Positions 58,930 to 64,000 of a stretch of 64,000 nucleotides of DNA are shown piece by piece (positions within the stretch are counted from its first letter, which is position 1; every line of letters begins with the position of its first letter). Below the pieces are notes generated by a model. It was not told the DNA's origin, did no database searches, and was given only the letters and a program-made list of their open reading frames with translations. Origin of the DNA: Dicyema japonicum. Its lineage: Eukaryota > Dicyemida > Rhombozoa > Dicyemidae. The position numbers were made by a program, and so were the translations under genes. The stretch covers positions 130,504 to 194,503 of the forward strand of contig RDEW01000042.1 in assembly GCA_011109175.1 (NCBI GenBank), read 5' to 3'.

Positions 58930-60640
58930 AACAAAGAAACAAATGTTGATTGAGGAAGCCTGCTACGTGGACCGCGAATAAGTACCCTTAGAATATGGGC
59001 ACTCCAATCTTTTGTCTTAGCCAGAATCCTTCTCGTTGATCCCATTTTTCTAGCAAGCATTTCTCAAAGTTCGCGCAAGAACTTTTCCGTCATTGGACAA
59101 CGGTTCTTGATTAATCGACCGCAACAGGAGTAAATCGGTACCGGTCCAGAAACAAGAATATTTCTTGATTTTTAGGTTTTCCGCAGTTGAAGCAGCTGCT
59201 CCGTGTGTCTGAACTGATTTAAGGAGGTTCGTGCTTGAACACGTGTCAACACAAGTTGCGTCCCAGACCAAAGATCTTCCGGATGTGAAGGGTAAAAAGT
59301 CATCCAGTCAGGTCTCTTTCCATCTCCTGGATCGAGACCCACGGGTTCAAGCTGTGATAAGAAGCCTGTAGCCTTCAGAGCTTAAATGATCACATCGTTC
59401 AGAGCAGCGTGACGTTGTACTTTCGCGGCTCTTCTGTAGGACAGCGGGTGCAATCCCTTTGCATAGACTATTTTCCGCAGCGGCATCGGTGCTTTCGGCA
59501 AACGTCTAGTCTTAGCTTTTGTCCGATTCCAATCCTCAAAGATTCGTCATCCAAAAGAGTCACTAGGTTTGGGCAAGGTATTGCACTAAGCCATGATCCA
59601 CTCCCTCCACTTGAAGCTGACACCAATTAAGCCAGACGATGGTGATTTGCTTCTTTATTAAGGTCTTCCAAAATTTTGGAGCAGACAATGTTATCCAATT
59701 ACTTTGCATTGTTGTGTCTTTGGGGATTTTGAGTCCAGACCCGTTCCATTTCCGACAAACTTTGTCAAATGACTTATTCCAGCGAACTCCAATAGTGTGA
59801 TGAAAATCTTAACGTGTCAAATGGCTGCAGCTTGAGAGAGAGACGATAGATATGCCGGGTACGCAACCTCTAGCACCGATCTTAGATCGACACCCCCAAA
59901 TCCAGAGGAAAGCTTACATTGCTTCCAACCAAGTTCGTCCGTAATTGATTTGACAAAACAGCGTCCAGCTTCCGAGGTGTAAGTAAACGTAAGGTCCTTA
60001 ATATGGCTAGGACGTAACCCTTCCAAGCCTCCACTGCTACTAGCGGCTAAGGAAGCTATTCCACAGCGCACTTGGTTTTAGCTGTGATTATCTCCGGGTT
60101 TCCTTCAGGGTTCAAAAACTATTCAGTCAGTCAGTGCATCTGAGTGCTTCAGTATTAAGGTATTCAGAACCTGTGGGTACAAGACAATACTGTGTCATCG
60201 GACATGATCGCCCTCCAGAAGTTTCCGGTTTACTCTCTTCTTTAGTTTGTTGGGAAAGTCTTTGGTGTATGCTCCTCTGGTTTGGACCTCATTGACATTA
60301 AGTGGCTGTTTAAGTATAGCGTGTATGTTATGACTGATATAATTCATTATCCTTCTCTTCAGTTTCCCAGATAAGTTGAGTCGGGAATTTGTTTCTTTAT
60401 TATTGTCCTCATATTCTGTTGTAGGTATTCCGAGTGTAACAGGTGAAAAGCATATGAGATTTAACCAGGATTCCCAACTGTCAGAAGACAGTGCGTGATC
60501 AATGGCATCTGAAAGACACGATGCTGCAGCAATTCGTACTCCTTTAGGGATTTTACTGGGATCTTTCTGGCATTCCGGAGGTTCGAGATCTTCAAGAGAG
60601 TCTCTTCAGTATACGGCAGTGTAAAATTTGGCTTAGCTAT
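58930..60640 (-). pseudogene. RLE-type LINE, internally deleted
   Basis: From the N-terminal side (60600 downwards): VRIAAASCLSDAIDHALSSD then SWESWLNLICFSPVTLGIP, RLNLSGKLKRRIMNYISHNI, SSGGLEGLRPSHIKDLTFTY at the start of the RT, then SSGFGGVDLRSVLEVAYPAY. The RT palm is deleted. The C-terminal part continues AKGLHPLSYRRAAKVQRHAA, DGKRPDWMTFYPSHP and MVWDATCVDTCSSTNLLKSV. It gives the N-terminal region missing from the other copies of this family here, and is heavily frame-broken. Confidence 0.85.
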
Positions 60641-61048
60641 TTTTTCCCGCCTGGGGACCTCATTTCCAAAAAAGTCCCATCAAAATTCATATCTGAGTTT
60701 CAGTCTGGAAACAGATTATGCAATTTCAAGGTAATCCCCACGTCAGTACTAATCAGTAAGCAAATCTTCTCTCACAATTAACAAAACGAGGATCATTGGA
60801 AGAATATCGATAACCTTACCGAACCATATTGTATCGCTTATCACGAGAAGAGCTTATTAACACATTTCCCCACAAACCGTGAGGAAAATTCTGATAGCGA
60901 TCCCTTGACTGAAAGGAACCATTAGAGAGTTAACTGTTAGTAAATATTTATTAACACATATTTTGCTAAATATAACCAAAATCTAGTGAAAAGTCAAATA
61001 ACAAAACTAATACTCATCCCCCTCACCATTCTACCAATAATAACTAAA
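60641..61048. other. Sequence downstream of EB1
   Basis: No gene recognised. It should contain the EB1 3' untranslated part; no clear AATAAA was seen close to the stop codon. Confidence 0.4.
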
Positions 61049-61867
61049 TCATACACTATTGCACAATATCCTCTCAATCTCCTTCACACTTAACATATCC
61101 TCTGATGACATTCCCTCAATCGTTACCTCCAAATTATGGAGGACGTTATAGTAGTAGTTCCTCTCCTTATCCACCCGTTCATACTCGACGTACAAGTCAT
61201 CATACTACAAATCACTCAGATCCACAACATCTTTCTTCTTCTGCTCAAACTCCTTTCTCAGAGCCAACAACTCAACAGAGACCGACTCAGTAGGACAGTT
61301 TTGACAGGTTTTACGCTGAGTTTCTGGAATGTCTTACATGTTGTGGAGACTGACCCCACTTGGGATGTCTTTGGGGCAGAATTGGGGAAAATTTTCCTGT
61401 GTCTGGCCTCAGTCTCCATCCGAGTGGACACATCGTAGTTGGCAATGAAGAACTTGTAGAACCACTGAACAAACTCGTAGTTGTCTTGGAATCTCGACTT
61501 GGCCAGCCTCTCTATGGGAATTATCTACCACGTGATCTGGAAACAGTTAACCTTGTCAACTCCAGTTTTGCTAAACATGCTTTGGAGTTCTTTCAGATTC
61601 TGTAAGAATTCGTGTTCCTGGTTGACCGAGGTTTTAATTCTGAAAGGACTAAGAGTTTCTAGAATATTCCATAAGTTTCTACTTGGAAATAAATAGTCCA
61701 TTAGGATGCAATAGTGGAAACCCTTAGACAGATCCTCAACTTTAGTTATTGGATACGGGACAAACTCGTTGATCCAATCAACAACTTGATTACGACTTAT
61801 ATTACTCGTTGAAGAACTTGTGTTTACAACATTTATAGCCTAAGGTGAATTTAAAAGCAACAACCAT
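61049..61867 (-). CDS. MAPRE1: Microtubule end-binding protein EB1/MAPRE family (6-7 exons)
   Basis: Binds growing microtubule plus ends and recruits other tip proteins. The N-terminal calponin-homology domain reads [74 protein letters not shown] then [20 protein letters not shown] and [12 protein letters not shown] basic-polar linker leads to the C-terminal coiled coil and EB homology region: [15 protein letters not shown] then [20 protein letters not shown] and [11 protein letters not shown]. It ends [10 protein letters not shown] without the usual EEY/F tail. The ATG (61867) stands alone: a 25-nt intron (61840-61864) follows at once and the next exon begins GCT ATA AAT. Other introns are 24, 27, 29 and 24 nt. 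A 27-nt segment with GT...AG borders in the linker may or may not be spliced, giving 220 or 229 aa. No frame break. Which vertebrate paralogue it matches cannot be told. Confidence 0.95.
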
Positions 61868-61979
61868 GACTTCTCTTGAGTAATTTCAAAAAAATTAATT
61901 TATTTTAATTTAGATATACGATTTTAATTTAGATATTAGATATTTAATTTTAATAATTTATCAAAAAATTAATTAATTT
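61868..61979. other. Very AT-rich spacer between EB1 and a LINE
   Basis: Only about 110 bp of A/T-rich DNA separates the EB1 start from the 5'-truncated LINE. It must contain much of the EB1 promoter. No motif assigned. Confidence 0.45.
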
Positions 61980-63452
61980 ATGATGGTACCTCGATGACGC
62001 TGTCTTAGGATGTCCCCCGGAAACGGTTTTCCAGGACTTAGAAGTACTCATCCCCTGCGCTGTCCGAGGTGGGTCTTCAGTTGAATATAACGAAATGTGA
62101 AATAACAAACTGGTCTTGCTGACGATGACTTCTCTTCAATTGTTCAAAAATTTTACTCCTTGTTTCCCGGTGGGATTTCGACCCCTGAAAATGAATTGAT
62201 TTTTCTTGGATCCCCGATCACTAGTAATGCGATGAAGCATGTCCTCCTTGACAAAAAACGACTCCTATGCGATTCGCTGGAAAGATTACAGCTGCTGGAC
62301 TTGCACACAGCACTATTCCTATTGAAAAGAAGTCTCAACATCCAGAGAATCTCCTATCTACTAAGGACAGCTCCATATTATTCTCAACTGGAGCTGCTCG
62401 AGAATTTTGATTTGTCTCTCCTCAGCTCGACGGAGCAAATATTTAATGTCCGATTCGACGATGATACATGGATGCAGGCTACACTCCCAGTTAGATTCGG
62501 GGGTCTTGGAATCCGTCGAACTTTGGACGTCTCACTTCCCGCTCATTTATCATCACTCACGGCCTGCGAACCTTTGGTCAGGAGGATTCTACACTCCCCA
62601 CCCGAATTCTCAACTGACCAAGAGATAATCCACGCACGAGAAGCCTGGAATGCCACCAACCTCCCCCTGCCTCCTTCCCAAGATCGCCAGCGAAACCTGG
62701 ACAACTTATTATGCTGGAAATCATTTGGACTCCTACTGGAATCTGCCAATCAGCACCGACGCGCTTGTTTGCTTTCGGGGGCTTCCCCTGAGAGCGGAGC
62801 TTGGCTAAACGCCATCCCCAATGGAGCTTTGGGCACTTTTCTGGATGATGAATGCGTTAGAACTGGTATCTCTCTGCGGCTGGGACTAAAAGTATGTGTA
62901 CCTCACCCGTGCCGATGTGGCATCCTGATAGACTGCTATGGCCTGCACCCTCTCGCCTGCAGGAGAAGCGTTGGCAGATCCCCAAGGCACAAGGCTCTGA
63001 ATGAAATTGTCAGGCGAGCTATGGATGCTGCTGGATACTCGGCCATTCTTGAACCGGTCGGGTTATGCAGAAGTGACGGGAAACGACCGGACGGGATGAC
63101 CATATTTCCATTTGAGGCCGGGAAACCACTGGTTTGGGTTGTGACATGTACAGACACGTTCGCCCAGAAAAATCTTCACGAAAGTGCTACAAGGGCCTGT
63201 TCAGCATCCGTAAAGGCGGAGAAGGCCAAACTCGTTAAATACGTCGACCTTCCCGATGATGTCAAATTTGTTCCCCTTGCTATGGAGACTACCGGATCCT
63301 ACTCCCCCTCTACACTCGAGTTTTTCGGACGTCTTGGAAACCGGATCACCTCATGCACTGGAGATCTCCGTGAACGCCGCTGGCTATTTGAGCGAATTTC
63401 GCTCGCAATTTTGAGAGGGAACAGCCACGCAGTGGGGGCGGCAACTACCTGA
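61980..63452 (+). CDS. RLE-type LINE, RT C-terminus and endonuclease, 430-codon open frame
   Basis: Non-LTR retrotransposon protein. It starts inside the RT palm: WYLDDAVLGCPPETVFQDLE at 61984-62043, then LQLNITKCEI, with a frame change at 62060-62160. From 62160 it is open to 63452: LERLQLLDLHTALFLLKRSL, LPVRFGGLGIRRTLDVSLPA (RT thumb), then CVPHPCRCGILIDCYGLHPL and AC forming a Cys/His cluster. The restriction-like endonuclease follows with RHKALNEIVRRAMDAAG, SDGKRPDGMTIFPFEAGK and LVWVVTCTDTF (PD...D..K-like arrangement). The end reads FERISLAILRGNSHAV. The 5' half is missing. This is the best-preserved of about eight copies of the family here, and it points away from EB1. Confidence 0.92.
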
Positions 63453-63519
63453 CTTCTATTGTTTAAAAATTAATTTTAAAGCATAAAAAATTTAGATATT
63501 AAGTTTTATTATGTTTAAA
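63453..63519. other. LINE 3' untranslated end
   Basis: A short A/T-rich 3' end with ATAAAAAATT; no hairpin was noticed. Confidence 0.35.
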
Positions 63520-63690
63520 AAGTCGTCCACTCGTTACTGCGGAGAACACTAAACGTCCCCTCAATCATGGAATACTTTACGGAACTTCACCGGGACTTCC
63601 TCAAGATGGCAAAGTCCCTTAACCATTTCCCGGACCGCACATCAGACTATAGGAGAAGAAACCTTCCCCGTTGAAAATTCATTTAACTAA
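63520..63690 (+). pseudogene. Jockey-like LINE C-terminal fragment
   Basis: Reads HSLLRRTLNVPSIMEYFTEL then HRDFLKMAKSLNHFP, homologous to LQRRKLNVTLIMEYMQK at 40415-40480. Confidence 0.72.
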
Positions 63691-64000
63691 TCAACATTAT
63701 TTAGCTAGATTTCAATACAGGTAAATTTCGAATGACTTTTAAAATTATTTATTAAAACCAATTTAAAAATAGCCAATGAATGTGACTGTCACATTGCATT
63801 TTATTCGAAGACAGAAACAAAGACATTACTACAAATGCTTCCAAGAGACAGTGAGCATCACCACAAACGATGGTCAACCCAGTGTGTTAAATGCCTATAT
63901 TATTATGGGTATGTTAGATTACATTGAATAACATAAAGTAATAGTTAATAGGTACTTCAGTTACAGTAGTATTTATTTGCTGCTTATATTAATTTAGTTA
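63691..64000. other. Unassigned end of window
   Basis: Nothing recognised. Confidence 0.4.

Overview
This window looks like nuclear DNA of an animal with a very compact gene structure and a heavy load of retroposons. It is AT-rich (roughly one third G+C by eye). Five conserved genes can be read: the mitochondrial trifunctional-protein thiolase (HADHB, 965-2448, minus), nicotinate phosphoribosyltransferase (NAPRT, 12015-13899, minus), SKP1 (14936-15529, plus), a four-repeat annexin (48076-49279, plus) and the microtubule end-binding protein EB1/MAPRE (61049-61867, minus). All five are cut by introns of only 21-29 nt with GT...AG borders, 35 or 36 introns in all. Such introns combined with animal-type genes are best known from dicyemid mesozoans; that assignment is an inference.

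Once the tiny introns are removed, SKP1 and EB1 read through cleanly. HADHB, NAPRT and the annexin each carry one or two breaks, every one explained by a single missing base, mostly next to a short homopolymer. A Ginger-type transposase shows the same defect in a run of seven T. I read these as probable sequencing or assembly deletions rather than gene death.

Most of the rest is transposable elements. Two kinds of non-LTR retrotransposon dominate. One is Jockey/I-like: gag-like zinc knuckles, AP-endonuclease and a YADD reverse transcriptase (2690-5800, 16655-16870, 22990-24935, 26990-29745, 39438-40545, 43880-45627, 51845-52260, 56617-57275). The other has a YLDD reverse transcriptase and a C-terminal CCHC plus restriction-like endonuclease (7395-7735, 17290-17725, 20358-21143, 24936-25870, 52450-52880, 53210-53850, 58930-60640, 61980-63452). 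A complete-looking Ginger-like DNA transposon (20278-22832) has long terminal inverted repeats, a 5-bp target duplication and a DD35E integrase-type transposase, and is itself hit by a retroposon. There are two tRNA-headed SINE families, a dispersed repeat family (R1) including a foldback copy, an AT-rich repeat (M) and a 41-43 bp minisatellite.

Many of the retroposon 3' ends share one layout: a short stem whose two arms covary between families, a loop often containing TTAATTAG or TTAGTTAG, and a TAA/TTA-rich tail. This looks like a common 3' recognition hairpin.

Layout: 1-2.5 kb HADHB; 2.7-5.8 kb LINEs; 5.8-12 kb mostly unassigned AT-rich DNA with repeat scraps and the minisatellite; 12-15.5 kb NAPRT and SKP1; 15.5-20 kb repeat remnants; 20.3-29.7 kb nested Ginger, LINEs and SINE; 29.7-39.4 kb almost empty AT-rich DNA; 39.4-48 kb LINE and SINE remnants and one unrecognised gene candidate; 48-49.3 kb annexin; 49.3-60.6 kb repeats; 61-61.9 kb EB1; 62-63.7 kb LINE ends.
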